Of a stretch of DNA of 64,000 nucleotides, positions 50,213 to 59,213 are shown piece by piece; the first letter of the stretch is position 1, and every line of letters starts with the position of its first letter. The notes under the pieces were generated by a model, which was not told the DNA's origin, did no database searches, and saw only the letters and a program-made list of their open reading frames with translations. Origin of the DNA: Phenylobacterium sp. (GTDB lineage Bacteria; Pseudomonadota; Alphaproteobacteria; Caulobacterales; Caulobacteraceae); NCBI RefSeq assembly GCF_019636135.1, contig NZ_JAHBYD010000006.1:106282-170281 (forward strand), read 5' to 3'. The position numbers and the translations under genes were made by a program.

Positions 50213-52642
50213 ATGCTGCCCATTCGCGACGCACTCCCGGAACTGAAGGCGGCGCTGTCCTCGGGCAGCGCCGCCGTTCTCGTGGCCCCGCCCGGCGCGG
50301 GCAAGACGACGGTCGTCCCGCTGGAGCTGCTCGGCGAGCCCTGGGCGGCGGGCGGCAGGATCATCGTCCTCGAACCCCGGCGCCTCGCCGCCCGCGCCGC
50401 CGCCGACCGCATGGCGAAGACCCTGGGCGAGCCGGTCGGACAGACCGTCGGCTATCGCGTGCGCATGCAGACGAAGGTCAGCGCCGCCACCCGCATCGAG
50501 GTGGTCACCGAGGGCGTCTTCACCCGCATGCTGCTCGCCGACCCGGAGCTGGAGGGCGTCCGCGCCGTCATCTTCGACGAGTTCCACGAGCGCAGCCTCG
50601 ACGCCGACCTCGGCCTGGCGCTGGCCCGCGACGCCCAGAAGCTGATCCGCGACGACCTGCGCCTCCTGGTCATGTCCGCCACCCTGGACGGCGCGGCGGT
50701 CGCGCGCCTGCTGGACGACGCGCCGGTGGTCGAGAGCCAGGGCCGCATGTTCCCGGTCGAGACCCGCTACCTCGGCCGCGACCCCGCCGCCCGCCTGGAG
50801 GACCAGGTCGTCCGCGCCGTCGAACGCGCGCTGGCGGAGGAGGGCGGCTCGCTGCTCGTCTTCCTGCCCGGCCAGGGCGAGATCCTGCGCGTCGCCGAAC
50901 GCCTCGCCGAGCGCCGCCGCGCGAACGTCGAGATCGCCCCGCTCTACGGCGCCCTCGACCCGAAGGATCAGGACCGCGCGATCCAGCCGGCGCCCGACGG
51001 CGTGCGCAAGGTCGTCCTCGCCACCTCCATCGCCGAGACCAGCCTGACCATCCAGGGCGTCCGCGTGGTGATCGACTCGGGCGTCGCCCGCGTCCCCCGC
51101 TACGATCCGGCGAGCGGCCTGACCCGCCTCGCCACCGTCCGCGTCAGCCGCGCCGCCGCCGACCAGCGCCGCGGCCGCGCCGGCCGCACCGAACCCGGCG
51201 TCGGCTACCGCCTGTGGGACGAGGCCGAGACCCGCGCGCTGCCGGCCTACGCCGACCCCGAGATCCTCGACGCCGACCTTTCGGGCCTGGCCCTCGACCT
51301 CGCCCGCTGGGGCGCCAAGGACGCCCAGGGCCTCGCCTTCCTCGACCCGCCGCCCGCCGCCGCCTTCGCCGAGGCCCGCGCGCTGCTCCGCCGCCTGGAG
51401 GCCCTCGACGCCGGGGGCGTGCTCACCGGCCACGGCCGCGCGCTCGCCGACATGCCGCTCGCGCCCCGCCTCGCGCACATGGTCCTGAAGGCCGCCCACA
51501 CCGGCCAGGCCGCCCGCGCCGCCCGCATCGCCGCCCTCATCACCGAGCGCGGCCTCGGCGGCCGTGACGCCGACATCCGCCACCGCCTCGACGCCCTGGA
51601 GCGCGACCGCTCGCCCCGCGCCCGCGACGCCAGGGCGCTCGCCGACCGCTGGGCGGGCCTCGCCGGCAAGCCGGGCCGGGGCGAGCCGCTGTCCGACGGC
51701 CTGCTCACCGCCTTCGCCTACCCCGAGCGCATCGCCAAGGCGCGGGGCGGGCAGGGCGAGTTCCAGCTCGTCACCGGCCGCGGCGCCTTCGTCGAACCCG
51801 CCGACGCGCTCGCCCGCGAACCCTGGCTCGCCATCGCCGAGCTCGGCGGCGGCCAGGCCCGCGACCGCATCACACTCGCCGCACCCCTCGATCCCGCCGA
51901 ACTCGCCGCCTTCGCCGGCCAGTTCGAGGTCGAGGAACGCCTGGAGGAGAGCGGCGGCGGCCGCCTGCGCGCCAAGCGCCTCACCCGCCTCGGCCGCCTG
52001 ACGATCCGCGAGGAGATCGACGACAATCCCGATCCGGCCCTGGTCGCCCGCGCGCTCGCCGAGCGTGTCCGCCGCGAGGGGCTGAAGCTGCTGCCCTGGG
52101 GCCCGGCCGCGGAGTCCCTGCGCGAGCGCGCCCGGTTCCTTCACGCCCGCGACCCGGCGTGGCCCGACCTCTCCGACGCGGCGCTCATCGCCCGGCTCGA
52201 CGACTGGCTCCTGCCCATCCTCGACGGCGTCCGCCGCCTCGCCGACCTCAGGCCCGACGTCCTCGACGGCGCGCTGCGCGCCCTCATCCCGTGGGACCGG
52301 CAACGCCGCCTCGACGCCGAGGCCCCCGCCCGCTGGACCGCGCCCACCGGCAACAGCTTCGCCATCGACTACGCCGCCGAGGCCGGCCCCCGCGTCGACG
52401 TCCGCGTGGGCGAGGTCTACGGCCTTTCCGAGCACCCCATGGTGGGCGGCGTCCCGCTCACGCTCTCGCTGCTCTCGCCCGCCCACCGGCCCATCCAGAC
52501 CACCCGGGACCTGCCCGGCTTCTGGAAGGGCTCCTGGAAGGAGGTGCGCACCGAGATGAAGGGCCGCTACCCCCGCCACGTCTGGCCCGAAGACCCGGCC
52601 TCCGCCGCCGCCGTGACGAGGGCCAAACCACGCGGGACCTAG
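50213..52642 (+). CDS. hrpB: ATP-dependent helicase HrpB
   Basis: An 809-residue DEAH/RHA-family helicase: APPGAGKTT (25-33, motif I), DEFH at 122-125 (motif II), MSATLDG (III), SIAETSLTIQGVRVVIDSG (V) and DQRRGRAGRTEPGVGYRLW (VI). The HrpB-specific C-terminal domain follows (PTGNSFAIDYA...GPRVDVRVGEVYGL). The full length matches E. coli HrpB, whose physiological role is unclear. It starts 15 nt after the permease gene. Its stop lies in a CTAG shared with the convergent carboxymuconolactone-decarboxylase-type gene, so the two 3' ends overlap by 4 nt. Confidence 0.95.
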   Translation: MLPIRDALPELKAALSSGSAAVLVAPPGAGKTTVVPLELLGEPWAAGGRIIVLEPRRLAARAAADRMAKTLGEPVGQTVGYRVRMQTKVSAATRIEVVTEGVFTRMLLADPELEGVRAVIFDEFHERSLDADLGLALARDAQKLIRDDLRLLVMSATLDGAAVARLLDDAPVVESQGRMFPVETRYLGRDPAARLEDQVVRAVERALAEEGGSLLVFLPGQGEILRVAERLAERRRANVEIAPLYGALDPKDQDRAIQPAPDGVRKVVLATSIAETSLTIQGVRVVIDSGVARVPRYDPASGLTRLATVRVSRAAADQRRGRAGRTEPGVGYRLWDEAETRALPAYADPEILDADLSGLALDLARWGAKDAQGLAFLDPPPAAAFAEARALLRRLEALDAGGVLTGHGRALADMPLAPRLAHMVLKAAHTGQAARAARIAALITERGLGGRDADIRHRLDALERDRSPRARDARALADRWAGLAGKPGRGEPLSDGLLTAFAYPERIAKARGGQGEFQLVTGRGAFVEPADALAREPWLAIAELGGGQARDRITLAAPLDPAELAAFAGQFEVEERLEESGGGRLRAKRLTRLGRLTIREEIDDNPDPALVARALAERVRREGLKLLPWGPAAESLRERARFLHARDPAWPDLSDAALIARLDDWLLPILDGVRRLADLRPDVLDGALRALIPWDRQRRLDAEAPARWTAPTGNSFAIDYAAEAGPRVDVRVGEVYGLSEHPMVGGVPLTLSLLSPAHRPIQTTRDLPGFWKGSWKEVRTEMKGRYPRHVWPEDPASAAAVTRAKPRGT

Positions 52643-53106
52643 GCCGCCGCCTGCTCCGGCGCCCAGGCGCGCGGGTGCTGGCCGCGGAAGCCGACGGCCA
52701 GGCGGTTCCAGGCGTTGATCGTGGTGATCAGCAGCGAAAGGTCCACGATCTCGGCCTCGCTGAAGTGGCCCTTCAGGCCCTCGTAGTCGGCGTCCGGCGC
52801 GCCGGTCTGCGCGATCAGCGTCAGCGCTTCGGTCCAGGCCAGCGCCGCCCGCTCGCGCGGCGTGTAGAGGCTCGATTCCCGCCAGGCGCTCAGCAGGTGG
52901 AGCCGCTCCTCGCGCTCGCCCTGCGCCCGGGCGTCCTTGGAATGCATATGCAGGCAGAAGGCGCAGCCGTTGATCTGCGAGGCGCGCATCTTGATCAGGT
53001 CGCGCAGCAGGGGCTCGATGGTCGTCGTCCTGAAGTGCGCCTCGAGCGTCATCATGCCCTCGAGCGCCTTCGGGTTCACGCCGTACATGTTGATCCGCGT
53101 GGTCAT
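52639..53106 (-). CDS. Carboxymuconolactone decarboxylase / AhpD-like protein
   Basis: A 155-residue all-helical protein with the AhpD-type redox motif CAFCLHMH (C48, C51, H55), preceded by KMRASQING and followed by ERAALAWTEALTLI and INAWNRLAVGFR. These proteins act as alkylhydroperoxidase-type reductases. ATG 53106 is preceded by GGAGG in the region read as AGGAGACCTCCCCC. It is convergent with hrpB (shared CTAG stop). The 213-nt gap upstream holds only a large palindrome. Confidence 0.9.
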   Translation of the reverse strand: MTTRINMYGVNPKALEGMMTLEAHFRTTTIEPLLRDLIKMRASQINGCAFCLHMHSKDARAQGEREERLHLLSAWRESSLYTPRERAALAWTEALTLIAQTGAPDADYEGLKGHFSEAEIVDLSLLITTINAWNRLAVGFRGQHPRAWAPEQAAA

Positions 53107-53160
53107 GGGGGAGGTCTCCTGTTCTCTGCGCCCAGGACGCGGGAGACGGGGTGGTTGTGA

Positions 53161-53336
53161 CATCCTTCCCTCCCTTAATGGGGAGGGACAGGCCGCGGAG
53201 CGGCCAGGGTGGGGCAGTGTGGTCCAGAACTGGGCGGGTGGAGGTCAGCCAATCCCGAAGCGCCGGCGCTCAGGGTCAGGCTTCCCCACCCTGGCGCCTG
53301 CGGCGCCTGTCCCTTCCCATTAAGGGAGGGAGGTCG
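53161..53336. repeat. CCCTCCCTTAATGGG long inverted repeat
   Basis: TCCCTCCCTTAATGGGGAGG (from about 53167) and the reverse complement-like CCCATTAAGGGAGGGA (to 53332), with inner arms CCAGGGTGGGG (53208-) and CCCCACCCTGG (53284-), form a long interrupted palindrome of about 170 bases. Its right arm contains the TAA stop codon of the TrmH-family gene. Confidence 0.75.
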
Positions 53337-54117
53337 CCGCGTAGATCATCACGCCGGTCGCCACGCTCAGGTTCAGGCTGTCGGCGCGGCCGCGCATGGG
53401 GATCTTCACGTTGAGGTCGGGCAGGGCGGCCATGTCGGGCGTCAGGCCCTGCTGCTCGTTGCCCATGAGGACGAGCACCGGCTTGCGGTACTCGGCCTCG
53501 GCGTGGCTGGCCGTGGCCGAGAGCAGGGTGCCGACTACCGAGCCCGTCCAGCCTGCGCGCCACGCGGCGAACCCGGCCTCGGTCGCCTTGGCCAGCGGCA
53601 CGGCGAAGATCGAGCCCATGGTCGCCCGCACCGCCTCCACCGAATAGGGGTCGCAGCACTCGCCCACCAGCACCACCGCGCCGCAGCCGGCCGCGTCGGC
53701 GGTGCGCACGATGGTCCCGAGGTTGCCCGGATCGCGTACCCGGTGCAGCGCCACCACGCACTCGGCCGCGCCGGGCGCCACGTCGCTCAGCGCCACGAAC
53801 GCCTGCGGGAACACGCCCACCACGGCCTGCGGGTTCTCCCGCCGCGAGACCTTGGCCAGGATGTCGTGGGTGACCTCGATCACCTCGCCGCCTGCGGCCA
53901 GAGTCGCGGCGACGGCCTTGCGCATCATGGGATGCGAAGCGGCGTCGGGCCCGTGCATCAGGATCCGCGGCGCGTGGCCGGTGTCGATCCCCTCGATGAC
54001 GGTCTTCAGCCCCTCGGCCACGAACAGCCCCGTCTCGTCGCGTTCCTTGCGCATGTGCAGCGCCCGCACGCGCTTGACCGTGTCGTTCGACAGGGAGGTG
54101 ATGGTCCGGCTGCTCAC
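53320..54117 (-). CDS. TrmH/SpoU-family RNA 2'-O-methyltransferase
   Basis: A 265-residue protein from GTG 54117. An N-terminal SpoU substrate-binding domain (KRVRALHMRKERDETGLFVAEGLKTV) precedes the knotted SPOUT domain with motifs ALHRVRDPGNLGTIVRTADAAG (1), LVLMGNEQQGL (2) and IPMRGRADSLNLSVATGVMIY (3). It methylates 2'-OH of rRNA or tRNA using SAM; the target base is unknown. GTGA overlap with the upstream methyltransferase gene couples two RNA-modifying enzymes. The last codons and stop fall inside the palindromic repeat at 53161-53336. Confidence 0.93.
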   Translation of the reverse strand: MSSRTITSLSNDTVKRVRALHMRKERDETGLFVAEGLKTVIEGIDTGHAPRILMHGPDAASHPMMRKAVAATLAAGGEVIEVTHDILAKVSRRENPQAVVGVFPQAFVALSDVAPGAAECVVALHRVRDPGNLGTIVRTADAAGCGAVVLVGECCDPYSVEAVRATMGSIFAVPLAKATEAGFAAWRAGWTGSVVGTLLSATASHAEAEYRKPVLVLMGNEQQGLTPDMAALPDLNVKIPMRGRADSLNLSVATGVMIYAATSLP

Positions 54118-55022
54118 GCGGACCACCGCGCGAAGAAGCTCATGCCGATCGCCCGGTCGCCGCGGTCCTCCTCCAGCGCCAGTTCGCCCCACTCGATCCG
54201 CCCGCCGCGGCCGCCCAGCTTCTCCGCCAGCAGCCCGGCCAGCGCCGCGCCCGAGATCCGCTCGGCATAGGCGTTCAGCACCAGGAACCTGGCGTTTTCC
54301 GAGAGAAGTTGGGCGCATAGCCCGGCAAGTTCAGGCAGGTCATCGAACAGCCGCCACACCTCGCCGCCCGGCCCGCGGCCGTACTTCGGCGGGTCCAGGA
54401 CGATCCCCTCATAGGTCGAACCCCGCCGCACCTCGCGCTGCACGTACTTGCGCGCGTCCTCGGTGATCCAGCGCACCGGCCGGTCGGCCAGCCCCGACAG
54501 CTCCGCGTTCTCCCGCGCCCAGGCCACCGCCTTCTTCGACGCGTCCACGTGCGTCACCGCCGCGCCCGCCGCCGCCATCACCAGGCTCGCCACGCCCGTA
54601 TAGCCGAACAGGTTCAGCACCCTGGGCTGGCCCCCCTCGTGGCCAACGGCGGCGCGCACCGCCTCGTCCAGCCACGCCCAGTTCGCCGCCTGCTCGGGGA
54701 AGAACGCCAGGTGCCGGAAGGCCGTGAACCGTCCCTGGAACCTCACCTTGCCCCACGACAGCGGCCACACCTCCCTCGGCCGCCCCTTGAACCGCCAGCG
54801 CCCCGCGTCCTCCTCGTCGGTGGGGTCGAAGACGGCGTCGGCCCCGGCCCACGCGCTCTCGGGCAGTCTCGGCGTCCACAGGCACTGCGGCTCGGGCCGC
54901 ACGACCCTGTACGGGCCGTACCGCTCCAGCTTCCGCCCATGGCCGGAATCCAGCAGCGCATAGTCGCCCCAGCCCCGGGTGCGCATCACCAATGCCTCGG
55001 CGGCGGTCTCGACGGCGCTCAT
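54114..55022 (-). CDS. RlmI-like class I SAM-dependent methyltransferase
   Basis: A 302-residue methyltransferase. The SAM site is VLNLFGYTGVASLVMAAAGA with the acidic loop VDASKKAVAWARENAELSGL; the catalytic-type motif is VLDPPKYGRG. It resembles the catalytic part of RlmI/RlmK-like 23S rRNA cytosine/guanine methyltransferases but lacks the usual N-terminal PUA domain, so it is shorter. It ends in a 4-nt overlap with the TrmH-family gene. ATG 55022 is 112 nt from the divergent TetR gene. Confidence 0.88.
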   Translation of the reverse strand: MSAVETAAEALVMRTRGWGDYALLDSGHGRKLERYGPYRVVRPEPQCLWTPRLPESAWAGADAVFDPTDEEDAGRWRFKGRPREVWPLSWGKVRFQGRFTAFRHLAFFPEQAANWAWLDEAVRAAVGHEGGQPRVLNLFGYTGVASLVMAAAGAAVTHVDASKKAVAWARENAELSGLADRPVRWITEDARKYVQREVRRGSTYEGIVLDPPKYGRGPGGEVWRLFDDLPELAGLCAQLLSENARFLVLNAYAERISGAALAGLLAEKLGGRGGRIEWGELALEEDRGDRAIGMSFFARWSA

Positions 55023-55133
55023 GGCCGCCCCTTACGCGGAGAGACGCATGCGCGCAAACTCCGGTGACAAGGACTTGTCACGGTTGTGGAATTGGGGTCC
55101 GCTATCGGCGCTGCACGGATGTGGGGAGACTCC

Positions 55134-55763
55134 ATGAGCACTGTCGCCACGGCGGCGCGGAAGACCGCGCGCAAGGCCAAGGGAGACGGCCACCTCCGCC
55201 GCGCCGAGATTCTCGAGGCGGCCGAGCGCATCTTCGTGGCCGACGGCTATGAGGGCGCCACCATCCGCAAGATCGCGGACGAGGTCGGCGTGTCGTCGAC
55301 GGCCCTCTACATGCACTTCAACGACAAGGCCTGCATCCTCCACGAGATCGTAGAGGGGGTGCTGTCGCAACTCCTGGTGCGCAACGCCGAGTGCGCGGCC
55401 CTGAACCTCGACCCGGTCGTGCGCCTGCGCATGATCCTCGAAGGCTACATGCGCTGGGGCCTGGAGCATCCGAACGCCTATCAGCTTGTCTATTGCGACC
55501 GCGGTCCGGTATCGCAGGCCTCTGCGCCGCCGTCGGACCTGAGCCACCAATGCTACGAACATTTCGCCGGCGTGGTGCGCGAGATCGCCGCCGAGGGCCG
55601 TCTGCGGACGGGCTCGGGCGACTCGGCGGCCCAGGCGCTGTGGATGGGCTGCCACGGCGTGGTGGCCCTGATGGTCAGCCGGCCGAACTTCGGCTGGGCC
55701 GAGCCGGACGAACTGATGCGCGTGGCCCTCGACGGCATGCTCCACGGCCTGGTCGCCGACTAG
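55134..55763 (+). CDS. TetR-family transcriptional regulator
   Basis: A 209-residue regulator. The N-terminal HTH (RRAEILEAAERIFVADGYEGATIRKIADEVGVSSTALYMHFNDKACIL) is classical TetR, and the C-terminal ligand-binding domain is helical (LRMILEGYMRWGLEHPNAYQLVYC). ATG 55134 follows GGGGAGA. The target is unknown; it is divergent from the RNA-methyltransferase pair and upstream, on the same strand, of the importer operon, but a repeat separates them. A TetR-type regulator usually controls its own gene and a neighbour. Confidence 0.93.
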   Translation: MSTVATAARKTARKAKGDGHLRRAEILEAAERIFVADGYEGATIRKIADEVGVSSTALYMHFNDKACILHEIVEGVLSQLLVRNAECAALNLDPVVRLRMILEGYMRWGLEHPNAYQLVYCDRGPVSQASAPPSDLSHQCYEHFAGVVREIAAEGRLRTGSGDSAAQALWMGCHGVVALMVSRPNFGWAEPDELMRVALDGMLHGLVAD

Positions 55764-55778
55764 CGCGAGATCCTTTCC

Positions 55779-55910
55779 GAACGTCATGGCCGGGCTTGTC
55801 CCGGCCACCCATGAACTCAGCCTTCACCAGGCTCGCGGCTGCGATGACGCACGTCCACCTCGCGAACTCAGCGCGTATGGATGGCCGGGACAAGCCCGGC
55901 CATGACGTAC
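55779..55910. repeat. CTTGT-type paired hairpin repeat, copy 3
   Basis: The left arm 55779-55812 and right arm 55877-55910 are reverse complements with GAACGTCAT / ATGACGTAC ends. The inner hairpin is GGCCGGG-CTTGT-CCCGGCC plus ACCCAT. The right arm reads in frame with the binding-protein gene that follows. Confidence 0.85.
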
Positions 55911-56713
55911 GTTGGGTGGCAGGCGTCGCGGGGCTTCTGGCCTCATGCCTGGCCGCGACCGCCCAGGCCGCGCCGCGGGTGCTCTCGCTCGACCAGTGCT
56001 CCGACCAGTACGTCCTGGCCATGAGCCCGCGCGCGAGCATCGTGGGCCTCTCGACCCGCGCCGACGACGCCGACTCCCGCCTGCGCGCGCTCGCCGCGGG
56101 CCTGCCGCAGCGCCGCGTCGACCTGGAGACCGCGCTCGCCGTCCGCCCCGACCTCGTCGTCCGCTACTGGGGCGGGGAGCCGCGGCTCGTCCGCGCGCTG
56201 GAGGCGCGGGGCGTGAAGGTGGTGACCATCGCCGATTCCACGAGCTTCGCCGACGTCCGCCGCAATGTCCGCCAGGTCGCCGCCGCCCTGGGCCAGCGCC
56301 CGGCCGGCGAGGCGATCGTCGCGCGCATGGACGCCCGCCTCGCCGCCGCCGCCGGCGCCTGGAAGGGCGCCAGCGCGCTCTACCTCACGCCGGGCGGCGC
56401 CAGCGCCGGGCCGGGCACGCTCGTCGATGCCATCCTGACGGGCGCGGGCTTCACCAACGCCGAGGCGCGGCCGGGCTTCCAGGTGGTGTCGCTGGAGCAA
56501 TTGGCGCTCTCGCCGCCCAGGGCCGTCGTGACCGGCTTCTTCGACACCTTCCAGCTCGCGGGCGACAGTTGGGGCATCGGCCGCCACCGCATCCTGCAGC
56601 GCACGGTGCGGCGCTCGGCCGTCGCCAGCCTGCCGGGCGCGATGCTGGGCTGTCCCGACTGGAGCGCCGCCGAGGCGGTCGAGATGCTGGCGCGGAAGGC
56701 GCCCGCAAGATGA
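55877..56713 (+). CDS. Periplasmic substrate-binding protein of a BtuF/FecB-type importer
   Basis: A protein of about 278 residues with a signal-peptide-like stretch (VAGVAGLLASCLAATAQA) and a helical-backbone metal-receptor fold: RVLSLDQCSDQYVLAM, VDLETALAVRPDLVV, ALEARGVKVVTI, ADVRRNVRQVAAALGQ. This is the class that binds cobalamin, heme or ferric siderophores. The start is uncertain: ATG 55877 lies inside the repeat arm and would give MDGRDKPGHDVR as a basic n-region, while GTG 55916 would leave no positive charge. Neither has a clear ribosome site. Its stop overlaps the permease start (ATGA). Confidence 0.88.
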   Translation: MDGRDKPGHDVRWVAGVAGLLASCLAATAQAAPRVLSLDQCSDQYVLAMSPRASIVGLSTRADDADSRLRALAAGLPQRRVDLETALAVRPDLVVRYWGGEPRLVRALEARGVKVVTIADSTSFADVRRNVRQVAAALGQRPAGEAIVARMDARLAAAAGAWKGASALYLTPGGASAGPGTLVDAILTGAGFTNAEARPGFQVVSLEQLALSPPRAVVTGFFDTFQLAGDSWGIGRHRILQRTVRRSAVASLPGAMLGCPDWSAAEAVEMLARKAPAR

Positions 56714-57692
56714 GGCCGCTCGCGCTCAACCTCCTGCTGCTCGCGGCCGTGCTCCTGCTCATGGCCGCCGGCCTCGCGCTCGGCGAGGTCACGCTGTCGG
56801 CTGCCCAGATCGCCCAGGGCTTCGCCGACCCCGCGTCCGCCCCGCACGAGATCCTGTTCGACATCCGCCTGCCGCGCACCGTCGCCGCCCTCGTCGTCGG
56901 CGCCGCCCTCGGCCTCGCCGGCGCGGTCATGCAGGGCCTGCTGCGCAACCCGCTCGCCGACCCCAGCGTGCTCGGCGTCTCCGGCGGAGCCGGGCTCGGC
57001 GCCGCACTCGCGATCACGGCAGGGCTCGCGGGCGCGCAGGGCGCCATCGAGGCCGCGGCGCTGGCCGCGGCCCTGCTGGTCGGCGTCCTCCTCACCTGGC
57101 TCGCCGCCCGCTTCCGCGAGCCCGAGACGCTGATCCTGTTCGGCGTCGCCTTCTCGGCCTTCCTCGGGGCGCTGACCTCGCTGGTCTTCAACTTCTCGCC
57201 GTCGCCGGTGACGCTGGCCGAGGTGTTCTCCTGGCTGCTGGGCTCGGTCGCCAACCGCGACTGGGACGACATCGCCCGCCAGCTTCCGGCCCTGGCCATC
57301 GGGACGGGCCTCTGCCTCTACGCCTCGCGCGGCCTCGTGATGCTGACCCTGGGCGAGGAGACCGCCGCGCTCTCCGGACTGCCGATGGCCCGCCTGCGCG
57401 CCGCCGCGGTCGCCGGCGCCTCGCTGCTGACGGGGGCGTCCGTCGCCATGGCCGGCATCGTGGGCTTCGTGGGCCTCGCCGCGCCGCACCTCGTCCGCGC
57501 GGGCTCCGGCGGCGACCCCGGCCGGGTCCTGCTGCCGTCGGCGCTGGCCGGGGCGGTGCTGCTCGCCGCCGCCGACATCGCCGCGCGCGTCATCCCCACT
57601 GACCTGGAGCTGAAGCTGGGCGTCGTCACCGCGCTCTTCGGCGCGCCGCTCTTCGCCATGATCGCCTGGCGCGCCGCCCGGAGCTGGAAGGG

Positions 57693-57696
<4 letters not shown>
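56710..57696 (+). CDS. FecCD/BtuC-type ABC transporter permease
   Basis: A 328-residue inner-membrane protein with about ten hydrophobic helices and the family hallmarks IRLPRTVAALVVGAALGLAGAVMQGLLRNPLADPSVLGVSGGA and GIVGFVGLAAPHLVR. It forms a homodimeric channel for a chelated cofactor or siderophore. ATGA overlaps on both sides place it in a coupled operon of binding protein, permease and ATPase. No cobalamin riboswitch or obvious Fur box was seen, so the substrate stays open among cobalamin, heme and iron-siderophore. Confidence 0.94.
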
Positions 57697-58450
<754 letters not shown>

Positions 58451-58454
<4 letters not shown>

Positions 58455-58825
58455 CATTCGCGAAGTGGGTGTTCACCATCGGCGGGATCTGGGGCGTCCT
58501 GATCATCGCCCCGCTGTTCTTCCTGGAGAAGACGCTGGCCGCCGCCAGCACCCCGATCAGCCATCCCGACATGTACTACGGCTTCGCCGCTTCCACCCTG
58601 ATGTGGCAGTTCGGCTACCTCGCCATCGGCCGCGACCCGGCCCGCTTCCGCCCCTTCATGCTGCTCGGCGCGGCCGGCAAGGTGATCTACTTCGTCTCCT
58701 GCCTGAGCCTGTTCCTGCAGGGCCGCGTCCCGGCCATGATCCCCATGATCACCGCGCCCGACATGCTGCTCGCGACCCTCTTCGTGATCGCCTGGTTCCG
58801 CACCAGGCCGGACGCTGCGGCCTGA
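58451..58825 (+). CDS. Small multi-span membrane protein coupled to the importer operon
   Basis: A 124-residue protein with about four hydrophobic helices (VFTIGGIWGVLIIAPLFFLE; YYGFAASTLMWQFGYLAIG; MLLGAAGKVIYFVSCLSLFLQ; MLLATLFVIAWF). It begins with a 4-nt ATGA overlap with the ATPase gene, so it is translated with the importer. No family is recognised. It could be an accessory subunit, or simply a hitch-hiker. Palindromic repeats start 5 nt after its stop. Confidence 0.75.
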
Positions 58826-58829
58826 ACCT

Positions 58830-59211
58830 CCGCTCATCCCGGCGCATGCGGGGACCCAGACTTTTCTTGATCCGGGGCCTGAAGAGTGAAGCCTGGGTCC
58901 CCGCATGCGCGGGGATGAGCGGTATTGGTGGGCCAGCGTCGGCGCGAACCTTCAGGCGCGCCCGGGCGCGTCGGCGCCGCATGGATTCAACCACGAACCA
59001 CACGAAAGACACGAACGGGCCGGGGGTGCGCTCATGGGGCGGGTTCATCCCGGAGTCGTTCGTGTGGTTCGTGTGGTTCGTGGTTCGAAAAACAGGACGC
59101 CTGCGGCGCGCCGGGCGGTCGGCCGTTGTCCTCGATGCCGCTCGCCCCGGCGGAGGGGTCGTGCCGTGAGAGGACGCAAGCCTGGGTCCCCGCATGCGCG
59201 GGGATGAGCGG
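58830..59211. repeat. Nested palindromic repeats between two genes
   Basis: An outer repeat has left arm 58830-58860 (CGCTCATCCCGGCGCATGCG) and right arm 58892-58922 (its reverse complement, GCATGCGCGGGGATGAGCGG). A second unit follows, CCACGAACCACACGAAAGAC (from 58991) and TTCGTGTGGTTCGTGGTTCG (to 59088), preceded by GGATTCAACCA, the reverse complement of TGGTTGAATC. A solo right arm like the first repeat closes the block at 59181-59211. No gene is seen. Confidence 0.8.
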
Positions 59212-59213
59212 TG

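Noticed and set aside
48533..52579. A 1348-codon minus-strand frame opposite the APC permease and hrpB genes
   Set aside because: It is an antisense shadow of two clearly recognisable genes, a common effect in very GC-rich DNA; its composition is histidine/arginine/glycine-rich with no domain.
55764..55915. Cobalamin riboswitch before the BtuF/FecB-type gene
   Set aside because: The leader is entirely occupied by the CTTGT-type repeat and shows no B12-box-like sequence.
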